Part shown: positions 25,489-33,684 of the stretch, piece after piece
How positions within the stretch are numbered: the first letter of the stretch is position 1
Layout of the letters: each line of letters begins with the position of its first letter
NCBI RefSeq assembly: GCF_014190875.1
Contig: NZ_JACHVS010000001.1
Location: 930,001 to 994,000, forward strand
DNA from: Paeniglutamicibacter cryotolerans
GTDB taxonomy: Bacteria > Actinomycetota > Actinomycetes > Actinomycetales > Micrococcaceae
DNA: 64,000 nt
Direction: 5' to 3'
Notes under the pieces: model-generated
The model's input: the letters and a program-made list of their open reading frames with translations, nothing else
Databases searched by the model: none
Told to the model about the DNA's origin: nothing
Program-made: the position numbers and the translations under genes

Positions 25489-26811
25489 ATGGATCCCCGC
25501 ATGAGAGCAGTAGAAGCCGCCGCCCCCGTATCGCTGGCAGCATCGATCCAGCGCCTGGCCGCCGGGGTGGCAACGCCGCTGGACCTGGTCGGGGAATCGC
25601 TGGCCCGGATCGAGGCGTTGGAGCCCGAGCTCAGGGCGTGGGTGAGCGTTGATGCAGACGGCGCACTCGCCGCAGCGCATGCGTTGGCAGACGCCCCGGA
25701 GGGATCCCGTGGACCACTGTGGGGCACCCCGGCCGGAGTAAAGGACATCATCGACGTGGCGGGGATGCGCACGGGCTGCGGTTCGGCGATCTTCGACCAC
25801 GCTGCACCGGCAACTGACGACGCGGCCTGCATCGCCGCACTGCGGAACGCCGGCGGCATCGTGATGGGTAAGACGGTCACGACCGAGTTCGCCTACTTCG
25901 CGCCCGGGCCCACCAGCAACCCGCACCGTCCGGCCGGTGGCACCGAGCCGCACACGCCCGGCGGTTCCTCCAGTGGATCCGCTGTGGCTGTCGCGAGCGG
26001 CATGGTTCCCTTTGCCTTTGGCACGCAGACGGCGGGCTCGCTCACCCGGCCCGCCTCCTACTGCGGCGTTGCGGGTCTCGTCGCCCCGATCCACGCGATT
26101 CCGACCGACGGCGTCACCGGGCTGAGCCACAGCCTGGACTCGATCGGCTTCCTTGCCGCTACCGCGGCCGACCTGCGCATCGCCTATGCGGCCATCTCCG
26201 GAACCCCGGTTCCTGCACCGGGCCCGAAGCGCCCGCCCCGGCTGCTGGTCTGGGACGGCAGCGACATCGCAGGAATCTCCGATGACATGCTTGCGGGCCT
26301 GCAGCGGGCACTGGCAACCGCCCGCATGCGCGGCGCTCTTCTCGAATCGCTCGGCTCCGCAGCCGCCGTCCGGGACCTGGTGCCGCTGCACAAGAACATC
26401 ATGGGCTACGAAGCGGCACGCACCCACGAATGGCTGTGCTTGCGCAAGGACGAGGTCAGCGAGCCGCTGGCCGAACTCCTCTCCGGTGGCGAACGGCTGA
26501 CCGACACGGACTTCCACGAAGCCAAAGCCGGACTGGCCGCAGCCCGGAAGGACGTGCTGAACCGGCTGCAGCACTTCGACGCCATCATCGCACCAGCAGC
26601 ACCCGGGGCGGCACCCGAAGGACTGGCCAAGACCGGCGATCCGATCCTCAGCCGTCCGTGGCAGGCGCTCGGCCTGCCCACTGTCACCATTCCCGGTCTG
26701 CGCGATGCGGCGGGCATGCCGTTGGGCATCCAGGTCATTGGCAATCCGGGCCATCCGGGGTCCCTGCTGGACATCGCCGAGTGGATTGAACCTTCGTTGG
26801 ACAAAAGCTAA
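25489..26811 (+). CDS. Amidase (amidase signature family)
   Basis: This 440-residue protein contains the amidase signature: catalytic Lys in GTPAGVKDIIDVAG, and the Gly/Ser-rich block GGSSSGSAVAVASGMVPFAF followed by GTQTAGSLTRPASYCGV with the cis-Ser and nucleophile Ser. It hydrolyses a carboxamide or amide. The ATG at 25489 is assumed; ATG at 25501 is an alternative. It is coupled by position to the flavin reductase and MFS genes. Confidence 0.88.
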   Translation: MDPRMRAVEAAAPVSLAASIQRLAAGVATPLDLVGESLARIEALEPELRAWVSVDADGALAAAHALADAPEGSRGPLWGTPAGVKDIIDVAGMRTGCGSAIFDHAAPATDDAACIAALRNAGGIVMGKTVTTEFAYFAPGPTSNPHRPAGGTEPHTPGGSSSGSAVAVASGMVPFAFGTQTAGSLTRPASYCGVAGLVAPIHAIPTDGVTGLSHSLDSIGFLAATAADLRIAYAAISGTPVPAPGPKRPPRLLVWDGSDIAGISDDMLAGLQRALATARMRGALLESLGSAAAVRDLVPLHKNIMGYEAARTHEWLCLRKDEVSEPLAELLSGGERLTDTDFHEAKAGLAAARKDVLNRLQHFDAIIAPAAPGAAPEGLAKTGDPILSRPWQALGLPTVTIPGLRDAAGMPLGIQVIGNPGHPGSLLDIAEWIEPSLDKS

Positions 26812-26960
26812 GGCTTTCCCCTACTGCAGCGAGGATTACCCGCATCCAAGGGCGGGAATCAGCAACTATCGACAGTGCCGTGCGCCACATAATCTTCAAT
26901 GGTCACTCAAAAAGCCGTAGGAATTCCGGCCATCCCAACCATCAAGACCTTGAGGTGCCT

Positions 26961-28415
26961 TTGTCTTCAACACAGCTCCAACACGATCGAACGCTGGGCG
27001 GTGCCATCCGCAACGGGCGGATGAACCGCCGTGCATGGACGGTCACGATCATGCTGGTCCTCTTCCAAATCGTTGCCTTCGCCGACAAAGCCGTACTCGG
27101 CCTCGTCGCCTACAAGGCGATCCCGGAACTGGGAATCACTACAGTCCAGTTCGGCATGATCGGCAGCGCGTTCTTCTTCCTCTACGCCATCGGCTCCGTG
27201 GTCCTGGGCTTGATCGCCGGCCGCACATCGGTCAAATGGGTCATCTTCGCCATGGGCCTGGCCTGGGCCGTGCTCCAGTTCCCGATGCTCTTCGGCGGCG
27301 GCGCTGCCATCCTGCTCGTCACCCGCGTCCTGCTCGGTGGTGCGGAGGGCCCGGCAACGGCCATGTCGCTCTCCTCGGCCCATTCCTGGTTCAAGCCGGC
27401 CGAGCGTGCCCTGCCGAGCAACCTGATCGCCATCGGCTCCACGCTGGGACCGGTCCTTGCCGCCCCGTTCCTCGCCTTCATCATCAGCAACTTCGGTTGG
27501 CGCTGGGCCTTTGGCGCCCTCGGCCTGATGGGCCTGGCCTGGGTCATCGCTTGGCGCCTCCTTGGTGCCGATGGTCCATTCGGCAACTCAAAGAAGCGGG
27601 AAACGGCCGACCCGGAAGCCGCAGTGCTCCCCGCCCCTCCGGTCCGGGAAAAGACGGCAGGTGAAATCGCCTCGGATGAGCGGACGAAGCAGTACGAGGA
27701 CCAGAAGCCGGTCAAGATCGCTTGGATCCTGTTCAGCGCATCGTTCCTGGTTGCGGCATTCGGTGGTTTCACCAACTTCTGGACGCAGGGCTTCCTCACC
27801 ACCTGGTCGCCGAAGTACCTGGCTGGCGTGGTCAACATGTCCCCGGAAATGGTCGCGCTGATCACCACCTTCCCGTGGATCTTCGGCGCCGTGGTGCTGC
27901 TGGGCCTCGGCTTCCTGGGCCGCAACCAGATGCGCCAGGGCAAATCGGTACGTGCAGCGATCGCCACCCCCTTCGGCGTCTGCCTGGTGTTGGCCGGCGC
28001 CTGCTTCCTGGCCCTGCCCTTCGCCTCCGGCCCGATGGTCGTCGTGCTTCTGACCCTCGGCGCCGGCTTCAGCGTCATCTACCCGATGGCCCCCTCGGCC
28101 ATGGCCTATGCGGTCGGCGCCGGACAGCGCCCGGTGGTCATGGCGACGCTCGGCGGTGTCGCCTCCATCGGCGCCATCATCTCCCCGACGGCCGTGGGCC
28201 TATTCATGGAGCAGGCCGGCTACCGGACAGCCGCCAAGGGCACCCCGGAGACGGCTGAAATGATCGGGAATATGATCTCCGGCGTAAACCAGTCGCTGAC
28301 CATCGCCGGTGGCCTGCTGCTGGCTGCGGGCATCCTCTCGGTCCTCTTCTTCAACCCGGACAAGACCGGAGAACGCCTCCAGCTTCGCCTCGCGGCGAAG
28401 AGTACCAACTCATGA
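26961..28415 (+). CDS. MFS transporter
   Basis: The protein (about 484 residues) has 12 predicted helices in two halves, a cytoplasmic loop of about 60 residues (RETADPEAAVLPAPP..), and ACS/MHS-like character (VLLGGAEGPATAMSLSSAHS, then FKPAERALPSN). The start is the TTG at 26961 (MSSTQLQHDRTLGG..), preceded by GAGGTG; the frame is open upstream to a GTG at 26880 without support. It probably imports an organic anion or amide for the amidase. Confidence 0.85.
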   Translation: MSSTQLQHDRTLGGAIRNGRMNRRAWTVTIMLVLFQIVAFADKAVLGLVAYKAIPELGITTVQFGMIGSAFFFLYAIGSVVLGLIAGRTSVKWVIFAMGLAWAVLQFPMLFGGGAAILLVTRVLLGGAEGPATAMSLSSAHSWFKPAERALPSNLIAIGSTLGPVLAAPFLAFIISNFGWRWAFGALGLMGLAWVIAWRLLGADGPFGNSKKRETADPEAAVLPAPPVREKTAGEIASDERTKQYEDQKPVKIAWILFSASFLVAAFGGFTNFWTQGFLTTWSPKYLAGVVNMSPEMVALITTFPWIFGAVVLLGLGFLGRNQMRQGKSVRAAIATPFGVCLVLAGACFLALPFASGPMVVVLLTLGAGFSVIYPMAPSAMAYAVGAGQRPVVMATLGGVASIGAIISPTAVGLFMEQAGYRTAAKGTPETAEMIGNMISGVNQSLTIAGGLLLAAGILSVLFFNPDKTGERLQLRLAAKSTNS

Positions 28416-28419
28416 ACTT

Positions 28420-28485
28420 CCACCGCGGTTCGAGGCATGACCGCGGTGGGATCGGTGCCGGCCGGTAGGGATCCCGACCGGCACC
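28420..28485 (+). terminator. Tandem hairpins after the MFS gene
   Basis: CCACCGCGGT (28420-28429) pairs perfectly with ACCGCGGTGG (28440-28449), and GGTGCCGG (28454-28461) with CCGGCACC (28478-28485). They lie between the convergent MFS and SDR genes and probably terminate both directions. Confidence 0.65.
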
Positions 28486-28620
28486 ACGGGTGAAATCCGG
28501 CCCATGACGGACCGGGCATGGCGGCCACTGTTGTTCGATGCAGATCCGAAACAACGCTGGCCGCCATTTTCCGTTCGCCGGCGGAAGCGGCTACCCGGGG
28601 ACCACCGGGGACTGTGGAAA

Positions 28621-29391
28621 TCAGGCGGGGAAGGAGGACCGCGAGGAGTAGCCGAAGTCCGAGAGGATGTTCGTCCCGTTGATCGCCCGCGAGCCCTTGT
28701 CAGCGAGGAACACCACGGTCCGGGCTACGTCTTCGGCTGCGACCACGGGAAAATCCGATCCCTCGAAGGCCTCGTCGCCCAGGCCGCGCCTGGCCATGGG
28801 CGTATCGACGATCGACGGGCAGACGCTGTTGACGCGGATTCCGTGGTCTTCGAAGAGTTCATAGGACATGGCCCGCGTGAGCTGGACCAGTGCGCCCTTC
28901 GACGCGTTGTAGGCCAGCATCCCGGGTGCTGCAACGAAGCCCGAATCGGAGCCGATGATGGTCACCGATGGATGGGGCTCCCCAATGAGGAACGGCAGTG
29001 CGAATTTCACCGCATGGAAGACACCGATCACGTTGACCTCCAGCACGCGCAGGAAGTCCTTCGTCGTCACGTCCGGGAGCGCGTTGCCCATTTCCCCTTC
29101 CACCCCGGCACACGCGACGACGGTATCCAGGCCGCCGAACAGGTCGGCGAATTCCTTGAGTGCCGCGGCCATGGCCTCCTCCTCGGCGACATCGGCAACG
29201 ATGCCATGGCATTGCTCCGGCGCATGGCCGGCGAGCGGTCCAGCCATGGCCTTCTCCAGGCTCTGCCGGGTCCGGCTGATGATGCCGACGCGTGCACCCT
29301 CGGCCAGGAAGGCCTGCGCCGTGGCGAGGCCGATGCCCGAGGCACCACCGGTGATGACGACCCTTTGGGGTATCCTCTGCATGCTATCCAT
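28621..29391 (-). CDS. Short-chain dehydrogenase/reductase
   Basis: This 256-residue SDR starting MDSMQRIPQRVVITGGASGIGL has the TGxxxGIG Rossmann motif, VACAG in place of NNAG, the catalytic Ser in IIGSDSG and Tyr-x-x-x-Lys in YNASK. Longer versions of the frame (to 29451) add a proline-rich, unlikely N-terminus. The ribosome site is weak. Substrate unknown; it is convergent with the MFS gene. Confidence 0.8.
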   Translation of the reverse strand: MDSMQRIPQRVVITGGASGIGLATAQAFLAEGARVGIISRTRQSLEKAMAGPLAGHAPEQCHGIVADVAEEEAMAAALKEFADLFGGLDTVVACAGVEGEMGNALPDVTTKDFLRVLEVNVIGVFHAVKFALPFLIGEPHPSVTIIGSDSGFVAAPGMLAYNASKGALVQLTRAMSYELFEDHGIRVNSVCPSIVDTPMARRGLGDEAFEGSDFPVVAAEDVARTVVFLADKGSRAINGTNILSDFGYSSRSSFPA

Positions 29392-29658
29392 GAAGTACGT
29401 TCCGTTCGGTGGTGGTTGGGGGGCGATGGGATTCGTCGCCTTTGCTCGCATTCTGCCCCACCGGGCAGGAAACCGGACCCGATCGGGGAAACTTTCACGG
29501 ATGTTACTCGGGTGCTGCGCGCCCGAACGCGGTCGCGCCCCGGCGGCACCGGTTGCCAGCGTACCTTTCGCTGTGTTCCGTTAGCCGCGCGGGGCTCGGG
29601 GACGGTTCTCCCAGCGTCGGTGGGGAGTGCGTTCCCCCGTTGCTTCGATCCGGTGGGT

Positions 29659-30033
29659 TCAGTCGACCCAGGCTGCGTCGGCGGTCCAGTATTCCAAGCC
29701 TGATTCGCTCAGGCCGTGCTTCCATTCCCCGGTACGCTCCAGCTTCGGCTCGACCGTCACCAGCGACTTGTCTGCCGCGTCGGGGCCATCGGCGCTCACA
29801 CCCCAGTGCACCCAGTTCACCTCAAGGTCGTTTTCATCGTGAACGAACAGGTCGACGTGGTGCCACCCGTAGTTGAAGGTGTCTGTGTAACACGTCAGGA
29901 ACATCTTGTGGTGGTTCTTGGGGTAGGGCAACTGGACCTCCAGGTAAGTGCTTTTCCAGCATGCTACTGGCTGAAAGGCAACGATGACATGGGGGTTACC
30001 TTTACCTCGGAAACCGGCCCAGGCCGCACGCAC
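29659..30033 (-). CDS. Conserved hypothetical protein
   Basis: The protein of about 124 residues is rich in aromatic and acidic residues (FLTCYTDTFNYGWHHVDLFV, then DENDLEVNWVHWGV). I do not recognise the family. It follows the PTH2-like gene by 11 bases on the same strand, implying an operon. The GTG at 30033 is uncertain; the conserved-looking part begins near HVIVAFQPV and no better start is visible there. Confidence 0.6.
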   Translation of the reverse strand: MRAAWAGFRGKGNPHVIVAFQPVACWKSTYLEVQLPYPKNHHKMFLTCYTDTFNYGWHHVDLFVHDENDLEVNWVHWGVSADGPDAADKSLVTVEPKLERTGEWKHGLSESGLEYWTADAAWVD

Positions 30034-30044
30034 CCGAGGCCCGG

Positions 30045-30704
30045 TCAGCTCCTGGGGAGCACCGCCACCACATAGGCGGTGGTGGAACCCGGTTCGATCT
30101 CCGTGCGTCCGGCATCCTGGATCACCGGGCCGGACGCCGAGCGCTGTCCGGCCACGAAGGCGGTCAGGTCCAGCTGGCGCACGGTGAGCGGGAATCCGGC
30201 ATCGGCCCAGGCATCCACCGAGCCCTGCCCGGCCTCGATCAGCCAGGCGAAGAGCGCATGCGCGGCCTGGGCCGCCGACTTTCCGGTGGACATCTTCAAC
30301 GAGGCGTTGAGCATGATGCGCAGCGGTGCGTCGGGCAGCGGGTCGCCCTCGGGAAGCTGGGTTCCGGAGACCTGGAGCTTGGCCAGCAGCTTGGGCAGTT
30401 CCTGGGCCGGCATCGGCGGAAGGCCCGCGGCGCTCGCCCCGCCGACCTGGGAGAGCACGTGTTCGGGGTGGGCGGCCAGCACCTTGGCAAACATCTTCGC
30501 ATCGGCCCGGCGGACGGACTTGGCGAAGGCCCCGGCGGCCCAGACCGGCCAGGCCGGGTTCTCGGGATCGCGCATGAAGGCCTGCACCGACGCCAGCGCC
30601 ACGGCGGCGATGCCGTGGTCGGCACCGGCCGGTTCCTCCCGGTCCACCAGCAGGATGATGGGTTGGACAAGTTCGAAGGGCTCACGATCGGCATAGTCAG
30701 TCAC
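30045..30704 (-). CDS. PTH2-domain (peptidyl-tRNA hydrolase 2-like) protein
   Basis: The 219-residue protein has a typical PTH2 core in its middle (LRIMLNASLKMSTGKSAAQA then AHALFAWL), matching the MSxGKxAAQxxHA signature. The N-terminal half is a helical extension found in actinobacterial forms. PTH2 proteins release peptides from peptidyl-tRNA, but the extended bacterial version is uncharacterised. The GTG start is preceded by TAGGCT six bases upstream (30711-30716 on the plus strand as AGCCTA), i.e. a leaderless promoter. Confidence 0.7.
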   Translation of the reverse strand: MTDYADREPFELVQPIILLVDREEPAGADHGIAAVALASVQAFMRDPENPAWPVWAAGAFAKSVRRADAKMFAKVLAAHPEHVLSQVGGASAAGLPPMPAQELPKLLAKLQVSGTQLPEGDPLPDAPLRIMLNASLKMSTGKSAAQAAHALFAWLIEAGQGSVDAWADAGFPLTVRQLDLTAFVAGQRSASGPVIQDAGRTEIEPGSTTAYVVAVLPRS

Positions 30705-30819
30705 GCATCAAGCCTATGGCCTGTGAAGGATTCCCCCACCGCACGGCTCCGGATCCTGCTGCGCGTCAAAAACCGGCGGCGTCGTGCCTCAAGGGTGTGC
30801 GTTGTGTTTCGATGGAAGC

Positions 30820-31668
30820 ATGCGTTTTGCCACCCTGCGCCGCGCCGGCGCCCCAGAGTCCACGTTCGCCGCTCTCATCGTCGATGAGGCCGCCCACGAA
30901 TTGGCCGGTTTCGCCGATGTCGGCGCCTTCCTGGCCGCGTCCGATGCCGAGCAGCTTGACGCTGTCGATGCGGCACACGATGCCGCGGACCCGGTCCCGG
31001 TGGCCGACGCCGACTTCGCCACCCTGGTGTGCAACCCCTCGAAGGTGTTCTGCATCGGCTTGAACTACCGCAACCACATCGAGGAGACCGGCAACGAGGT
31101 GCCGAAGTTCCCGACGGTGTTCACCAAGTTCGCCGCCTCGCTGACCGGCGCCCACGATCCGATCGAGATCCCGTCCGAGGACCACCGCATCGACTGGGAG
31201 GGCGAGCTGGCCATCGTCATCGGCAAGCCCGGACGCCGCATTGCCGCCGAGGACGCTGCCGCACACATCGCCGGATACGCGGTCTCCAACGACGTCTCGA
31301 TGCGCGGCTGGCAGGGCCGCACCACCGAATGGACGCAGGGCAAGTGCTGGGAGGCCGCCTCGCCGGTCGGCCCGTACCTGGTCACCGGGGAGGACTTCAC
31401 CCCCGGCGCGAGGATCACCACCCGCGTCAACGGGGCGGTGATGCAGCAGGATTCCACGGCGGACCTGGTCTTCTCCCCCGCTGATCTGGTCGCGTACCTG
31501 TCCACCATGGTCACCTTGGCACCCGGTGACCTGATCCTCACCGGCACGCCCGCGGGCGTCGCCCTGGGCCGCAAGGACGCTGAAGGGCGCCATCCGTGGC
31601 TGCGGGCCGGCGACGTGCTGGAAACCGAGATCGAGGGCCTGGGCATCCAGCGCAACGTCTTTAGCTGA
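30820..31668 (+). CDS. Fumarylacetoacetate hydrolase (FAH) family protein
   Basis: This 282-residue protein has a variable N-terminal domain and a FAH domain with FCIGLNYRNHIEETG, the acidic metal ligands in DWEGELAIVIGK and NDVSMRGWQGRTTEW, and a GTPAGVALG end. Members are acylpyruvases, oxaloacetate decarboxylases or 2-hydroxymuconate-type hydrolases in aromatic catabolism. The ATG at 30820 gives the usual MRFATLR start after GGAAG. Confidence 0.85.
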   Translation: MRFATLRRAGAPESTFAALIVDEAAHELAGFADVGAFLAASDAEQLDAVDAAHDAADPVPVADADFATLVCNPSKVFCIGLNYRNHIEETGNEVPKFPTVFTKFAASLTGAHDPIEIPSEDHRIDWEGELAIVIGKPGRRIAAEDAAAHIAGYAVSNDVSMRGWQGRTTEWTQGKCWEAASPVGPYLVTGEDFTPGARITTRVNGAVMQQDSTADLVFSPADLVAYLSTMVTLAPGDLILTGTPAGVALGRKDAEGRHPWLRAGDVLETEIEGLGIQRNVFS

Positions 31669-31675
31669 ACCGCCC

Positions 31676-31707
31676 TTCTACCTCGGCACGGCCGTGCCGA
31701 GGTAGAA
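31676..31707. terminator. 32-base perfect palindrome at converging gene ends
   Basis: Arms TTCTACCTCGGCACGG (31676-31691) and CCGTGCCGAGGTAGAA (31692-31707) are fully complementary without spacer. It begins 7 bases after the FAH stop and includes the last codons and stop of the methyltransferase gene, so it can terminate both converging transcripts. Confidence 0.8.
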
Positions 31708-32295
31708 ACAGCCCTGGCTGCGCGGCATACCGGGCTCGTAGAAGCATTCCAGTTCGGCCGGTTCGAATCCGGACTCCTGCAGCAGGGCCTCGATGTCGCG
31801 GGTGAGGTGGCAACCGCCGACCAGGCGCCGCTGCAGCGGTTCGATCCGGCGCTGCCAGCGGCGTACCGATTCCTCGGGCGCCAACCCGTGTTCGACGAAG
31901 CGTAGGAATCCCCCGGGCTTGAGCACCCTGCGCACCTCGGCAAGTGCCCGGACCGGGTCAGGGATGGTGCACAGGGTCCAGGTCGAGAGCGCCGTATCGA
32001 AGCTGTCATCGGGCGAGTCCAGCAGTTGTCCATCGAGGCCGGCCCGGTGGATCGGGATCGCCGACTTGTCCCGCCGGCGCGCCGCGAGTTCCCACGCGGT
32101 GCCCGAGGGGTCAACGGCGCTCACCGAGGCCAACGTGGGCGGGTAGAACGGCACATTGGCGCCGGAGCCGAATCCCAGTTCCAGCACCGCTCCGCGCAGC
32201 GGGGCGCAGACCCGGGCGCGCAGCCTGCCGGTGGCCCGCGGGCCGCAGCCCACGTTGATCAGCCGTGGCAGGATCTGCTCCGCGTACAGTCCCAT
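31678..32295 (-). CDS. Class I SAM-dependent methyltransferase
   Basis: This 205-residue protein has the SAM motif I (AVLELGFGSGANVPFYP), motif II (VSAVDPSG), and the LCTIPDPVRALAEVRRVLKP region of UbiE/small-molecule methyltransferases. GGGAGG precedes the ATG at 32295; longer frames upstream are shadows. The final residues YLGTAVPR are encoded inside the 32-base palindrome. Confidence 0.82.
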   Translation of the reverse strand: MGLYAEQILPRLINVGCGPRATGRLRARVCAPLRGAVLELGFGSGANVPFYPPTLASVSAVDPSGTAWELAARRRDKSAIPIHRAGLDGQLLDSPDDSFDTALSTWTLCTIPDPVRALAEVRRVLKPGGFLRFVEHGLAPEESVRRWQRRIEPLQRRLVGGCHLTRDIEALLQESGFEPAELECFYEPGMPRSQGCFYLGTAVPR

Positions 32296-32421
32296 CGTGT
32301 TTTCCCTCCCGGTGTCCAGTGTCTGCCGCCACCCGGCGCCGCGGCAAGGGGCCGGTGGATACCGGGCGGCATCCACCGGCCGGGGTAGGGTGGCAAGCAC
32401 CACCAGAAGAAGGAGTTTCGG

Positions 32422-33078
32422 ATGAAGATCACCATCATCGGCGGGCACGGCAAGGTCGCGCTGATCCTGTCCCGGCTGCTGTCGGAGCGCGGCGATAGCG
32501 TCACCTCGATCATCCGGAACCCGGACCAGGCCCCTGCTGTCGCGGCCACGGGCGCCCACCCGCTGGTGTTGGACATCGAGGGCGCCGATACGCCCGAACT
32601 GGCCGAGGCCTTCAGCGGCTCCGATGCGCTCATCTGGTCGGCGGGGGCCGGTGGCGGAGATCCGGACCGCACCTATGCGGTGGACCGCGATGCGGCGATC
32701 CGTTCGATCAATGCCGCAGAGGAGGCGGGGGTGGACCGCTATGTCATGGTCTCGTTCCTGACCGCCGACGAGAGCTTCCTGGTCCCACTCGATGACCCGT
32801 TCTACCCCTACATGGCGGCGAAGATCACCGCCGATGCGCACCTGCGCTCCTCGGCGCTGAAGTGGACCATCCTGGCCCCGGGCCGGCTCACCGATGCCGA
32901 GGGGAGCGGCCTGATCACCCCGGACCCCGACCCGACGGCCGACACCGCCACCTCGCGGAGAAACGTGGCGTTGGCTGCCATGGCGTGTTTGGTTGACCCG
33001 AGCAGCATCGGCACCACGCTGGGGTTCTCCGACGGGAGCATCCCGCTCAGCCGCTGGATCGGTGGACTGCACGACTAG
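32422..33078 (+). CDS. NAD(P)-binding protein, atypical SDR (NmrA/YwnB-like)
   Basis: The 218-residue Rossmann protein begins MKITIIGGHGKVALILSRLL (GxxGxVG-like motif), with LIWSAGAGGG and YVMVSFLTADES. Such single-domain atypical SDRs bind NAD(P)H, often as redox sensors or reductases. A perfect AAGGAG lies before the ATG. It is transcribed divergently from the methyltransferase gene. Confidence 0.82.
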   Translation: MKITIIGGHGKVALILSRLLSERGDSVTSIIRNPDQAPAVAATGAHPLVLDIEGADTPELAEAFSGSDALIWSAGAGGGDPDRTYAVDRDAAIRSINAAEEAGVDRYVMVSFLTADESFLVPLDDPFYPYMAAKITADAHLRSSALKWTILAPGRLTDAEGSGLITPDPDPTADTATSRRNVALAAMACLVDPSSIGTTLGFSDGSIPLSRWIGGLHD

Positions 33079-33136
33079 CCGCGTCATGCCGGGTCAGGTG
33101 CGGGAACATGGCCGGGGCGCATCGTAGGCTGTGCCC

Positions 33137-33607
33137 ATGACCTTTACGACGTGCGACCTTTTTGATGCCGACGAATCCCTGCAGTCCGTTGCGCTGCCGT
33201 TGCGGAATTTCGGTGCACGGGTGCGCTTCACCGGCCCGGTGCGGACCATCCGCTGCTACCGGGACAACGGACTGGTCAAGTCAATCCTGAACTCCCCGGG
33301 CAATGGGGCGGTGCTGGTCATCGACGGTGCCGGGTCGCTGGACTCGGCACTGATGGGCGACCTGATTGCCGCCGCCGCCGTGGCCAACGGATGGGCCGGG
33401 GTCATCGTCAATGGCGCCATCCGCGACTCGGTGGACATCGCTGCCCTGGCTTTGGGTGTGAAGGCGCTGGGCACCAACCCGCGCAAGTCCGCCAAGGACG
33501 GCGCCGGAGCGGTGGACGTGCCCGTCGAATTCGGCTCCGTGCGCTTTATCCCGGGTGCGACGGTATGGAGCGACGAGGACGGGATCCTCGCGACCCACGG
33601 CAAGTGA
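33137..33607 (+). CDS. RraA-like protein (4-hydroxy-4-methyl-2-oxoglutarate aldolase/regulator of RNase E-like)
   Basis: The 156-residue protein shows the RraA fold sequence (TCDLFDADESLQSVALPLRN.. GAVLVIDGAGSLDSALMGDL.. GVIVNGAIRDSVDIAALALG), including the G-x-x-RD region that binds metal and pyruvate in HMG/CHA aldolases. Actinobacterial copies are usually annotated as ribonuclease-activity regulators or aldolases. TAGGCT lies at 33125-33130, six bases before the ATG, and there is no Shine-Dalgarno: a leaderless start. Confidence 0.85.
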   Translation: MTFTTCDLFDADESLQSVALPLRNFGARVRFTGPVRTIRCYRDNGLVKSILNSPGNGAVLVIDGAGSLDSALMGDLIAAAAVANGWAGVIVNGAIRDSVDIAALALGVKALGTNPRKSAKDGAGAVDVPVEFGSVRFIPGATVWSDEDGILATHGK

Positions 33608-33684
33608 GACTCGATTCCTTGACATGGACCTGAGTTTTACGCAAGGTGAGATGTGATCCAGCCCATGCATCCCAAGGAGTCACC

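Noticed and set aside
25423-26754. A 443-codon minus-strand frame opposite the amidase gene
   Set aside because: The amidase signature on the other strand is unambiguous; the antisense peptide is low-complexity.
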